A stretch of 40,882 nt of DNA, taken from positions 1-40,882 of the forward strand of contig SYBH01000061.1 in assembly GCA_005787345.1 (NCBI GenBank), in the 5' to 3' direction. Position 1 is the stretch's first letter. The number at the start of each line of letters is the position of its first letter. The DNA is from Actinomycetota bacterium (GTDB lineage: Bacteria > Actinomycetota > Acidimicrobiia > Acidimicrobiales > Acidimicrobilacustridaceae). Position numbers and translations under genes: made by a program. This document shows, in pieces, positions 16,052 through 22,858 of this stretch. The notes beneath the pieces were generated by a model, which saw only the letters and a list, made by a program, of their open reading frames with translations, searched no databases and was not told the origin of the DNA.

Positions 16052-16375
16052 TCAGTGCGAAGCAGGACCAGTCGCAAGATTGGCCAGTGCCTCAGCACGT
16101 GCGACTTCACGAGCCGCGGCTCGTTCAATGTCGAGTGCTTCTTGGTCACGAACCGATTGCTCAGCGAGCCATACCTTGCGGTCGATGATCTGTGCGCCAT
16201 CGACATTGGCGATTTCCACGTCGTTGTCGAATGCCACGTGATAGCGGATCCAGGTAACGCCCGAAACGAACCACACCTTGCCGAAGGTGCCCGCCGGAAC
16301 GCCGGGCAGGTCGACGGCAGCGGCGATCTTCTGTCGACGGCGGAACATCTTTTCGGTGCTGATCTTCGGGGCCAT
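16052..16375 (-). CDS. Small SH3-like beta-rich protein, 107 aa
   Basis: I do not recognise a named family. Residues 25-65 (GVPAGTFGKVWFVSGVTWIRYHV and on) read like a small SH3-type barrel with alternating hydrophobic strands; the C-terminus is a charged alanine-rich helix. Start is ATG 16375, with TAGCGT 7 bases before it; a GTG three codons upstream is less likely. It precedes the F420-type oxidoreductase on the same strand. A second small SH3-like protein sits beside another luciferase-like gene at 22540-22854. Confidence 0.65.
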   Translation of the reverse strand: MAPKISTEKMFRRRQKIAAAVDLPGVPAGTFGKVWFVSGVTWIRYHVAFDNDVEIANVDGAQIIDRKVWLAEQSVRDQEALDIERAAAREVARAEALANLATGPASH

Positions 16376-16382
16376 GGAGGCC

Positions 16383-16388
16383 ACGCTA
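16383..16388 (-). promoter_or_regulatory. -10 box TAGCGT for small protein and F420-type oxidoreductase
   Basis: TAGCGT ends 7 bases before ATG 16375. It would drive both minus-strand genes from 16375 to 14978. Confidence 0.5.
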
Positions 16389-16454
16389 CCGAACTACCGG
16401 CCGCTGCGACGACTGCGGGCTTCGCCCACCCCTGAAGGAGGAGGACCCGAGCCA

Positions 16455-16544
16455 ATGTGGTCCCCTGCCAGTCGCCCTGAGTACGATCCCTCCGTTCGAA
16501 CAACACAGTCCGCGCTCACGCCGCGGAGAGGATGGACTCAATGA
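16455..16544 (+). CDS. Possible 29-aa leader ORF coupled to the SDR gene
   Basis: An ATG at 16455 follows an AAGGAGGAGG stretch and opens 29 codons (Met-Trp-Ser-Pro-Ala... to Gly-Trp-Thr-Gln). Its TGA overlaps the SDR start as ATGA at 16541-16544, the usual form of translational coupling. Against it, a TACGAT promoter-like hexamer at 16482-16487 lies downstream of its ATG, so the main SDR transcript may not include this start. Confidence 0.25.
   Translation: MWSPASRPEYDPSVRTTQSALTPRRGWTQ
16482..16487 (+). promoter_or_regulatory. -10 box TACGAT upstream of SDR gene (leadered)
   Basis: TACGAT would start transcription near 16494, giving a leader of about 47 bases that contains the GGAGAGG ribosome-binding site at 16525-16531. 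Confidence 0.4.
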
Positions 16545-17443
16545 CTGACATCGGTTTCGACGGCCAAGTAGCGATCATCACCGGCGCCGGCGGTGGCCTT
16601 GGTCGCCAGCACGCACTTGAACTCGCTCGGCGCGGTGCTCGCATTGTTGTCAACGATCTCGGCGGATCGGTCAGCGGCGACGGCGGTGGGGTCGGCCCAG
16701 CGCAGTCGGTCGTGCAAGAAATTCTCGACCTCGGTGGCGAAGCTGTCGCCGATGCCAATTCGGTCGCAACTCCCGACGGCGGCAAGGCCATCGTCAAGAC
16801 TGCAGTCGACGCGTTCGGCACTGTCGACATCGTTGTGAACACCGCGGGCATCCTGCGCGACAAGTCCTTCCACACTCTCGATCAACAACTGATCGAGTCA
16901 GTCATCCAGGTGCACTTACTTGGCGCGTTCTATGTCACGCAGCCGGCCTACCAAATCATGCGTGAAAAGGGCTACGGCCGAATCGTTTCAACCTCGTCGA
17001 ACTCAGGCATTCTCGGCAACTTCGGTCAGGCCAACTACGGCGCCGCCAAGATGGGGCTTGTTGGCCTCACCCGCGTACTCGCCATCGAGGGTCGCAAGTT
17101 CAATGTGAAGGCCAATGCTGTTGCTCCAGTCGCTGCAACCCGCATGACCGAGGGTTTATTCGACGGTCTCATGGACGCAATGGACCCAGCACTTGTGAGC
17201 CCACTGGTCGCCTACCTCTCGTCATCGGCTTGCGACGTAAGCGGCGAGGTCTACTCTGCCGCCGGCGGCGTCATCTCCCGTTTCTTTATCGGCCTCACCC
17301 CGGGCTATTTCAATCCGAACCTCACGGCCGAAGACATCGCTGCAAACTGGGACACCATCCGCAACGAAGACGGTTACATCGTTCCCGATGACAACAACGG
17401 GGAACTCTCGAAGATCCTCCACACTCTTAAGGGCAACGCCTGA
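16541..17443 (+). CDS. SDR-family dehydrogenase (17-beta-HSD4/MFE-2-like)
   Basis: 300 residues. The NAD-binding TGAGGGLGRQHAL is at residues 14-26, an NDLGG turn at 38-42, NTAG at 100-103, and the catalytic set Ser153, Tyr166, Lys170 is intact in SSNSGILGNFGQANYGAAK. The long loop after NDLGG and the C-terminal extension match the hydroxyacyl-CoA dehydrogenase part of multifunctional enzyme 2 and mycobacterial relatives, so a 3-hydroxyacyl-CoA or steroid substrate is likely. Start: ATG 16541 is 9 bases after GGAGAGG; the ATG at 16532 touches that site and is too close to use it. Confidence 0.9.
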   Translation: MTDIGFDGQVAIITGAGGGLGRQHALELARRGARIVVNDLGGSVSGDGGGVGPAQSVVQEILDLGGEAVADANSVATPDGGKAIVKTAVDAFGTVDIVVNTAGILRDKSFHTLDQQLIESVIQVHLLGAFYVTQPAYQIMREKGYGRIVSTSSNSGILGNFGQANYGAAKMGLVGLTRVLAIEGRKFNVKANAVAPVAATRMTEGLFDGLMDAMDPALVSPLVAYLSSSACDVSGEVYSAAGGVISRFFIGLTPGYFNPNLTAEDIAANWDTIRNEDGYIVPDDNNGELSKILHTLKGNA

Positions 17444-17456
17444 GGGCCTGGCCTTC

Positions 17457-17936
17457 CTAGTTGTCGAGGTCGTCGTCGAACTCTTCGTCTGACGCGATCA
17501 TCACCGGCGCACCGTGGTGCGCCACCATTCGCCACTGGCCGTCTTGGACCCGTTCAAAAATATTGAGCGCGTTCACCGTCGCGCTCGCGCCGAAGGTTAA
17601 GAGGTTTTCGTCGCATGACACCCATGCGACGTCACCACTTACCACCACATGTTCATCGGTCACGATGAACTGGATGTTCTGGGGACCATCGAACATTGCC
17701 GCCCAGCTCGAAGCAATGGACGCCCACCCGCGCAACGCAGTCCACCCGGGGTGAACGCACACTGCGTGATCCTCATGTACCCAAAGATCAGACATTGCGT
17801 TGAAGTCTGAGGTTTCAAACGCTTCGTAGAACGCCCGGTTCACTTCAAGCACTGCGGCGTCGACCGGATCACGTGCTTCGAGGCCGGACCATTGGTCGTC
17901 GCCAGTTGCGGAGAAATCGGAGGAATCCGGCACCAT
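17457..17936 (-). CDS. SnoaL/NTF2-like protein
   Basis: 159 residues with the cone-shaped NTF2-like pattern: an N-terminal helix (AAVLEVNRAFYEAFETSDFNAMSDLWVHEDH), the HPGWTALRGWASI segment, then strands including VAWVSCDENLL and the closing RMVAHHGAP. This group (SnoaL-3/DUF4440-like) includes ketosteroid-isomerase-like enzymes and non-catalytic binding proteins; which applies is unknown. The tail is strongly acidic (DEEFDDDLDN). It is convergent with the SDR gene and divergent from the hydrolase gene, whose start is 30 bases away. Confidence 0.82.
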   Translation of the reverse strand: MVPDSSDFSATGDDQWSGLEARDPVDAAVLEVNRAFYEAFETSDFNAMSDLWVHEDHAVCVHPGWTALRGWASIASSWAAMFDGPQNIQFIVTDEHVVVSGDVAWVSCDENLLTFGASATVNALNIFERVQDGQWRMVAHHGAPVMIASDEEFDDDLDN

Positions 17937-17943
17937 CTTCTAC

Positions 17944-17949
17944 ACCGTA
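17944..17949 (-). promoter_or_regulatory. -10 box TACGGT for NTF2-like gene
   Basis: TACGGT ends 7 bases before ATG 17936. The whole gap to the divergent ATG at 17966 is 29 bases, so the hydrolase promoter (CAGGAT, 6 bases before its ATG) overlaps this one's upstream region. Confidence 0.45.
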
Positions 17950-17965
17950 GAGGCAGGATGGAGGC

Positions 17966-18796
17966 ATGCGAATCCCCTCCACCGACGGTGTCGAACTCAA
18001 GGTCCACGATCTTGGTGGCGAGGGACCTCCTGTCCTCCTTGCGCACGCAACCGGATTCCACGGTCGTGTTTGGGAACCGCTCGCCGCACACCTCCTTGGT
18101 TACCGCCGGTGGTCGATCGATATGCGCGCCCATGGAGACTCTGATGTTCCAAAAGACCGGCCCCTTGAATGGTATGGATTTGCCGACGACATACTTTCGG
18201 TCATCGATGCCCTCGAACTCGAAAAGCCATTCGGTATCGGACATTCCAAGGGCGCCGCCGCGCTCCTACTCGCCGAACAGGCCCGCCCGGGAACTTTTCG
18301 CGCGCTGTATCTCTTCGAGCCAGTTGTGGTTCCGACCGATTTTGTCACTGACTACAACCCCGACAACCCGCTTTCGAACGGCGCTCGCCGACGTCGAGAC
18401 ACCTTCAACTCGTTTGACGAGGCATTCGACAATTACGCATCGAAACCCCCGTTCAACACGTTGCATCCTGAAGTCCTGCGGGTGTACGTCGACCACGGCT
18501 TTGGCGAAAACGCAGACGGCACTGTTTCGTTGAAGTGCCTCCCAAAGAACGAGGCCGAGGTCTACGCCCACGGGATGTCGCACCGCGCTTTCGCTGCACT
18601 GCCCGAGGTCTCCTGCCCGGTCACCATCGCTCTGGGAGTCGAGAACGCCGTTCCTGCCATCTTCGGGCGAAAGATCACCGAAGCATTGCCCTACGGAACC
18701 GTTGCCTCCTTTCCCGAACTGACTCACTTCGGGCCACTCGAGGACCCCGAAACCATTGCATCGTCGATTCTCGATTCTTTTTCAATGCTGGCCTGA
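17966..18796 (+). CDS. Alpha/beta hydrolase
   Basis: 276 residues of the alpha/beta-hydrolase fold. The nucleophile elbow is GIGHSKGAA with Ser94, the oxyanion part is HATGFHG near residue 27, and the catalytic His is in LTHFGPLEDP near the C-terminus. Lys after the nucleophile Ser is slightly unusual. The long lid region contains NNYASKPPFNTL-type helices. Esterase, epoxide hydrolase or C-C hydrolase activity cannot be separated from sequence. A GGATGGAGG purine-rich stretch abuts the ATG. Confidence 0.88.
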   Translation: MRIPSTDGVELKVHDLGGEGPPVLLAHATGFHGRVWEPLAAHLLGYRRWSIDMRAHGDSDVPKDRPLEWYGFADDILSVIDALELEKPFGIGHSKGAAALLLAEQARPGTFRALYLFEPVVVPTDFVTDYNPDNPLSNGARRRRDTFNSFDEAFDNYASKPPFNTLHPEVLRVYVDHGFGENADGTVSLKCLPKNEAEVYAHGMSHRAFAALPEVSCPVTIALGVENAVPAIFGRKITEALPYGTVASFPELTHFGPLEDPETIASSILDSFSMLA

Positions 18797-18828
18797 CACT
18801 CATCGCGGCAACTGTCGCTGGCTCTGCG

Positions 18829-18834
18829 TAGCCT
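18829..18834 (+). promoter_or_regulatory. -10 box TAGCCT for RecB-like nuclease
   Basis: TAGCCT ends 7 bases before ATG 18842, 32 bases after the hydrolase stop. Confidence 0.5.
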
Positions 18835-18841
18835 GCCAAAC

Positions 18842-19699
18842 ATGGCATTGAAACTCCCCACGTCGCTTTCGCCGTCAAAGGTGTCGTCCTTCACCGATTG
18901 CGCATTGTCCTTTCGCTTCTCGGCAATCGACAAAATTCCGCAGCCTCCAACCGTTGCCACCGTCAAGGGAACACTCGTGCACTCTGCGCTTGAGCGACTG
19001 CTTGCGCTTGATCCCGCCGATCGAACAATCGATGCCGCGATCGCATGCCTTGCCGCTGCGTCAAACGAACTCGATACCGATCCCGAGTGGGCAGAACTCG
19101 CGCTCAACCCCGACGAACAAGTGACCTTCTTCCGCGATGCCGATGTACTCGTGCACAAATACTTCGACGTCGAAGATCCCACCACCATCGAACCCATCGG
19201 ACTTGAACTTCATGTCGAACATCAGCTCCCTGTAAAAAGCGGTTCGAGCGTCACATTGCGCGGCATCATCGACCGGCTCGAACGCGATGCAAATGGTCAA
19301 CTCGTCGTGAGTGACTACAAAACCGGCAAAGCGCCCGCCGAGGGCTACCAGCAGTCGCGCCTCACCGGCGTGCATATCTATGCCTACCTCTGCGAACAGA
19401 TCTACGGCGAGCGACCAAGCAAGGTGCAATTGATTTATCTCGGCGGCACACCAACCATCGTTGAAACAACCCCGACTGAACAATCAACCCGCCAAATCGA
19501 ACGCAAAGTCACCTCAATCTGGTCAGCAATTGAAACGGCATGCGAGCGCGAGGATTTTCGACCAAAGAAGTCGAAACTTTGCTCTTGGTGCTCCTATCAG
19601 CAGTGGTGTCCGGAATTCGGCGGAAACCCCGACGACGCCCGGAAAGCCTTTGAGGGAGTGGAACGTCCCGTTCGTCCCAGTGGTTTCACTCAGGCCTGA
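18842..19699 (+). CDS. RecB/Cas4-like PD-(D/E)XK nuclease with Fe-S cysteines
   Basis: 285 residues. The opening LSPSKVSSFTDCALSFRF is the standard start of RecB-like nuclease domains; GTLVHSALERLL supplies the motif I His, and LRGIIDRLE ... LVVSDYKTGK supplies the Asp and the D-x-K active site. Four cysteines (C20, C247, C250, C256; the last three spaced C-X2-C-X5-C) match the iron-sulphur staple of AddB and Cas4. No helicase, cas or addA gene is adjacent, so it acts alone or with a distant partner. DNA repair is the likely field. Confidence 0.88.
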   Translation: MALKLPTSLSPSKVSSFTDCALSFRFSAIDKIPQPPTVATVKGTLVHSALERLLALDPADRTIDAAIACLAAASNELDTDPEWAELALNPDEQVTFFRDADVLVHKYFDVEDPTTIEPIGLELHVEHQLPVKSGSSVTLRGIIDRLERDANGQLVVSDYKTGKAPAEGYQQSRLTGVHIYAYLCEQIYGERPSKVQLIYLGGTPTIVETTPTEQSTRQIERKVTSIWSAIETACEREDFRPKKSKLCSWCSYQQWCPEFGGNPDDARKAFEGVERPVRPSGFTQA

Positions 19700-19721
19700 A
19701 CGAGAGGCTTCGGTCCTCCCC

Positions 19722-19727
19722 TAGCAT
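19722..19727 (+). promoter_or_regulatory. -10 box TAGCAT for PAP2 gene
   Basis: TAGCAT ends 8 bases before GTG 19736 and supports that codon over the TTG at 19727. Confidence 0.45.
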
Positions 19728-19735
19728 TGTCACCC

Positions 19736-20398
19736 GTGACGAGACCCGACGAGACTGAATCGCTGCCACCAGAGAACTTCATCGACGCCGCCGTCGAAAA
19801 GTTCGCAGCCGATCACCCGGACCTCCCCCTCCCTCACCACGACCACGAATCGCCTCATCAGTTGAGCGCTGTCGATCGCTTTGACCACAAGGTCGACGAG
19901 TTCTTCGATCGTTTCCGCGGCACCGAACCCACCGACCGAATCATTTATGCGCTAACCGAACTCGGCGACTTCGGACTCATCTGGGTACTTCTCGCGTTTC
20001 TCCGTGGCCTCAAGTCCGAAGAAGACGCTCGCGCCGCCTGGCGCCTCACTGCGATCCTGGCCGCAGAGTCCGTCATCATCAATGGCATCGTCAAGACGCA
20101 GTTCAAGCGTGAGCGCCCAGTCATTCAAGAACCCCGACCCCACCGCCTTCGCATTCCGCTTTCGACGAGCTTCCCAAGCGGACACTCCAGCACGGCAATG
20201 GTCGCTGGCGTTCTGTTGGCCCAGAAATCGTCGACCCCGACGAAGGTTGCAATCTTCGGCCTCGGGGGACTTGTCGCTGTGAGTCGCATCCATGTTCGCA
20301 TTCATCACGCGTCTGACGTGGCTGGCGGGCTTGCCGTCGGGCTCGGACTCGGCGCCATTGCCCGAGCTGTCTTCCCGCTGTATCGCCGTCGCCGCTAA
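19736..20398 (+). CDS. PAP2-family membrane phosphatase
   Basis: 220 residues. All three PAP2 motifs are present: KTQFKRERP, PSGHSS and SRIHVRIHHASDV, with the catalytic histidines in the last two. An acidic, histidine-rich N-terminus of about 60 residues precedes the membrane helices. Such enzymes remove phosphate from undecaprenyl diphosphate, phosphatidic acid or phosphatidylglycerol phosphate at the outer face of the membrane; which substrate applies is unknown. It follows the nuclease gene by 36 bases. Confidence 0.9.
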   Translation: MTRPDETESLPPENFIDAAVEKFAADHPDLPLPHHDHESPHQLSAVDRFDHKVDEFFDRFRGTEPTDRIIYALTELGDFGLIWVLLAFLRGLKSEEDARAAWRLTAILAAESVIINGIVKTQFKRERPVIQEPRPHRLRIPLSTSFPSGHSSTAMVAGVLLAQKSSTPTKVAIFGLGGLVAVSRIHVRIHHASDVAGGLAVGLGLGAIARAVFPLYRRRR

Positions 20399-20451
20399 GA
20401 GCGCCGCCACTCTCCTACCTCTTCTCGCAAACCAAACGATTGGCCATCACC

Positions 20452-21051
20452 ATGACTCTTGAATTCGCCATCACATGGGACTACCGCTGCCCCTTCGCCC
20501 GTATCGTTCATGCCCATGTCGTCGAGGGCATCGCCGATGGCGCGGACTGGAACGTCCGATTCGTACCGTTCTCTCTGGGTCAGGTACACATCGAGGACGG
20601 CGAGGCACCTATCTGGGAGCACCCCGAAGATGACACCGGCCTCCTCGCCCTTCAGGCCGCCGTTGTTGTGCGCGACACCGACCCAGATCGCTTTCCGCTC
20701 CTGCATCGAGCGCTGTTCGAGGCTCGCCACGCCGAAGGCGCACAACTGCGCGACGAAGCCGTTCTCCGTTCACTCTTCGAGGCGAATGGCTTCGACCCCG
20801 ACCCGGTCTTCGCCGAGATCGCCACCGGCACACCACTCGCCATAATCCGCGACGAGCACACCGCTGCCGCCCGCGACCTCGACGTTTGGGGCGTCCCCAC
20901 GTTCATGACCGACGAGCACGCAGCATTCGTTCGTCTCATGGAACTTCCTGTCGACGCCGCCGACGCCCGTCGATCAGTTGAACGAATCGTCGAAATGCTG
21001 GCTGGGTGGCCCTCGCTCAACGAGTTCAAGCACACCAGCCTCGATCGCTGA
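20452..21051 (+). CDS. DsbA-fold thioredoxin-like protein (single-Cys CPF motif)
   Basis: 199 residues. The N-terminal strand and active-site helix read FAITWDYRCPFARIVH with one cysteine rather than CxxC, and the cis-proline loop is WGVPTFM, both as in the DsbA/FrnE/2-hydroxychromene-carboxylate-isomerase fold. Single-cysteine members often work with a low-molecular-weight thiol; mycothiol is plausible because mca is in the same window. ATG 20452 is preferred over the in-frame TTG at 20440. A strong hairpin follows 12 bases after its stop. Confidence 0.8.
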   Translation: MTLEFAITWDYRCPFARIVHAHVVEGIADGADWNVRFVPFSLGQVHIEDGEAPIWEHPEDDTGLLALQAAVVVRDTDPDRFPLLHRALFEARHAEGAQLRDEAVLRSLFEANGFDPDPVFAEIATGTPLAIIRDEHTAAARDLDVWGVPTFMTDEHAAFVRLMELPVDAADARRSVERIVEMLAGWPSLNEFKHTSLDR

Positions 21052-21063
21052 TGCTCCCAACGC

Positions 21064-21095
21064 AACGATGCGCGACCCAAAGGTCGCGCATCGTT
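21064..21095. terminator. Strong bidirectional terminator hairpin
   Basis: A perfect 14-base-pair stem (AACGATGCGCGACC and its complement) closed by a CAAA loop, between the DsbA-fold gene and the convergent small gene ending at 21154. It can serve both. The plus side is followed by GTTTCTC, only weakly T-rich. Confidence 0.8.
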
Positions 21096-21153
21096 TCTCA
21101 ACTCTGAAAAACAACTCTGTGGCGAGTCGACCGAGCACGGGACTCGGTGATGC

Positions 21154-21324
21154 TCAACTCTGAACGAGAACAGCAGCCTCGGAAGCAACCAATGATCGGA
21201 TGTCGAGCAGGAGATCGGCGACCTCGTTGGTGCTAACCAACTCGCGGTGGAGCATTTCGCCCAGTGCACGATCGATGATCGAAAGCGCCTCGGTGAGTGC
21301 GTCCATCTCTCGGGTTTCAGTCAT
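21154..21324 (-). CDS. Small helical protein, 56 aa
   Basis: Not a family I recognise. The sequence (MTETREMDALTEALSIIDRA and on to LLLDIRSLVASEAAVLVQS) is a nearly uninterrupted pair of amphipathic helices, as in small dimerising or adaptor proteins. The ATG at 21324 follows AGGAGA at 6 bases, which decides the start; the frame is open to 21396 but that part is basic and unlike protein. About 95 bases upstream on its strand is a TACGAT hexamer. It stands alone between a terminator and a divergent gene. Confidence 0.6.
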   Translation of the reverse strand: MTETREMDALTEALSIIDRALGEMLHRELVSTNEVADLLLDIRSLVASEAAVLVQS

Positions 21325-21487
21325 GTGTTTCTCCTGTCGTAGCCGGCGGTTGAGATTCGCTCGCTTCGGAGGGTTCCGAAGGTTGCGGTAGTTCACTTGC
21401 CACTGCGGTTACTAAGGCATCGTAGAGGCCAATGTGTGCAACGCGTGGGTCATATTCGAAGATTTACGCGAAGGATTCCACACTCGT

Positions 21488-21499
21488 TGACCGAGGTCA
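21488..21499. promoter_or_regulatory. Dyad TGACC-GA-GGTCA upstream of LLM gene
   Basis: A perfect 12-base palindrome, 43 bases before ATG 21542. It could be an operator in the divergent region between the small helical gene and the luciferase-like gene. Confidence 0.3.
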
Positions 21500-21512
21500 C
21501 CCGTTCGGCACT

Positions 21513-21541
21513 GTCATCGGCCCGCACTAGCGTCATCGGCC
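21513..21541 (+). repeat. Direct repeat GTCATCGGCC, 19-base period
   Basis: Ten bases repeated exactly at 21513-21522 and 21532-21541, the second copy ending right at the ATG and covering the last base of the -10 hexamer. Confidence 0.5.
21528..21533 (+). promoter_or_regulatory. -10 box TAGCGT for LLM gene at 21542
   Basis: TAGCGT ends 8 bases before ATG 21542; there is no ribosome-binding site in between. Confidence 0.5.
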
Positions 21542-22537
21542 ATGAGCGCTGCTCCATCCCACCCACTGGGACTCACCTTCGCCAGCTTCGCCGGGCTCGG
21601 CCCTGCCGCCGGGTTCACTGCTGCCGATTGGGCAGTCAGTGCTGGCTACGGTTCGTTCTGGGTCGCCGAAACCACTGGCCTCGAGGCGTTCTCCACCTTG
21701 GCCGCTGTCGGCGCCGCTCAACCCACTCTCAGCCTCGGCACAGGCGTGCTGGCAACTCAACTCCGCACTCCCGGCGTTACTGCCATGGGCGCGGCCACGC
21801 TCCAGGCACTGCATCCCGACAGAGACATTCTTTTAGGCATCGGTATTTCCTCCCCCGCCGTTGTCCGTCGCTGGCACGGTGCCGAGTACGGCGATCGCCC
21901 ACTCGCTCAAATGCGCGAAGAACTCACACTCCTCCGACTCTGCCTCAGTGGCGAAAAAGTCGACTTCGCCGGCGATTTTCACACAGTGAGAGGTTTCCGC
22001 CTCGGAGTGCGTCTTGGCGAAAAGCGCCCAAAGATCATCCTTGCGGCACTCAATCCACTCATGCTGAAACTGGCCGGCGAACTCGCCGACGGCGTGCTAC
22101 TCAATTACTTGCCCGCTTCGCATGTTGCATGGTCTGTTGAGCAAGTGCGCTCTGGTGGCGACGCAACCGTGTACGGCTATGTACACGTCGGCGTTACCGA
22201 TCCCGAGCCACACCGCGATCTTGCTCGCAAAGATTTGTTCTCCTACATCGTTGTCGATGCCTATGCCGACAATTTCATCCGTGCCGGATTCGCCGACGAA
22301 GTCGCACAGGTTCGCGAGTGTCACGCAGCGGGCGATCGCGACGCCGCACTTGCTGCCGTGTCCGACCGCATGGTCGACGCCATCGACGTGCTCGGCGACG
22401 CCGCTCATGTCCATGCAACCGTGCAGTCTTATGTCGATGCTGGTGTCGACGTTCCTGTCGTGATGCCCATGCCTTGGGGAACCGACCGCATGGGCGTCAT
22501 CGCCGACACCATCAACGCCGCCGCAGGCCGGTTCTAA
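21542..22537 (+). CDS. LLM-class flavin/F420 oxidoreductase
   Basis: 331 residues of the luciferase-like barrel: LGLTFASFAGLGPAAGFTAADWA at the start, SLGTGVLATQLRTPGVTAMGA, ILLGIGISSPAVVRRWHG and KIILAALNPLMLKLAGELADGVLLNYL. It belongs to the same subfamily as the gene at 22859-23830 (for example GFRL...AALNPLMLKLAGELADG against GFKL...AALREGMLNLAGREGDG), which lies convergent to it. The cofactor, F420 or FMN, is not settled by sequence. It shares a transcript with the small gene that begins 2 bases after its stop. Confidence 0.88.
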   Translation: MSAAPSHPLGLTFASFAGLGPAAGFTAADWAVSAGYGSFWVAETTGLEAFSTLAAVGAAQPTLSLGTGVLATQLRTPGVTAMGAATLQALHPDRDILLGIGISSPAVVRRWHGAEYGDRPLAQMREELTLLRLCLSGEKVDFAGDFHTVRGFRLGVRLGEKRPKIILAALNPLMLKLAGELADGVLLNYLPASHVAWSVEQVRSGGDATVYGYVHVGVTDPEPHRDLARKDLFSYIVVDAYADNFIRAGFADEVAQVRECHAAGDRDAALAAVSDRMVDAIDVLGDAAHVHATVQSYVDAGVDVPVVMPMPWGTDRMGVIADTINAAAGRF

Positions 22538-22539
22538 CC

Positions 22540-22854
22540 ATGCCCCCCGTTCGCCGCCCCAAGGGCAAGAAAGCCGAAGCCACCGACCCATTCCCCGCCG
22601 ACGGTCTGAGCGAGATTGGGCTCAGCCCTGGATCAGCGGTTCGATTCCGACGCCGCGACACAGAGCGCTGGAAAGACGGCACCGTTACACGCCGCGAAGC
22701 CGACGGCAGTCTTGGCGTCTGCGATTCAAAAGGCGCGATGCGAGCCATGCCCCTCGATGCCGTTGAGGTCAAAGAGCGCGGCCCGCGTGGTGGCGCCATG
22801 TGGGTGCCGCTCACCGAATGGGCTGAGCGCACCGAACAACTCAAACTTCTGTAG
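22540..22854 (+). CDS. Small basic SH3-like protein, 104 aa
   Basis: Not a named family to my knowledge. A Lys/Arg/Pro-rich N-terminus is followed by a Tudor/SH3-like pattern (GSAVRFRRRDTERWKDGTV ... DGSLGVCDSKGAMRAMPLDAVEV), suggesting a small five-strand barrel, and a short helical end. ATG 22540 lies 2 bases after the oxidoreductase stop, so the pair is coupled. The 3-prime end is 4 bases from the stop of the convergent oxidoreductase gene. The basic character would allow nucleic-acid binding. Confidence 0.65.
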   Translation: MPPVRRPKGKKAEATDPFPADGLSEIGLSPGSAVRFRRRDTERWKDGTVTRREADGSLGVCDSKGAMRAMPLDAVEVKERGPRGGAMWVPLTEWAERTEQLKLL

Positions 22855-22858
22855 GCCG

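Noticed and set aside
16278-16454. Longer version of the leader ORF before the SDR gene
   Set aside because: It runs antisense through the small SH3-like gene; only the part from ATG 16455 has a ribosome-binding site.
17892-18533. 213-codon plus-strand frame overlapping the alpha/beta hydrolase
   Set aside because: Out-of-frame with an intact hydrolase and rich in Ser/Thr/Arg.
21397-22140. Arginine-rich 247-codon plus-strand frame
   Set aside because: It overlaps the LLM gene at 21542 in another frame and its composition (runs of Arg/His/Ser) is that of an out-of-frame reading.
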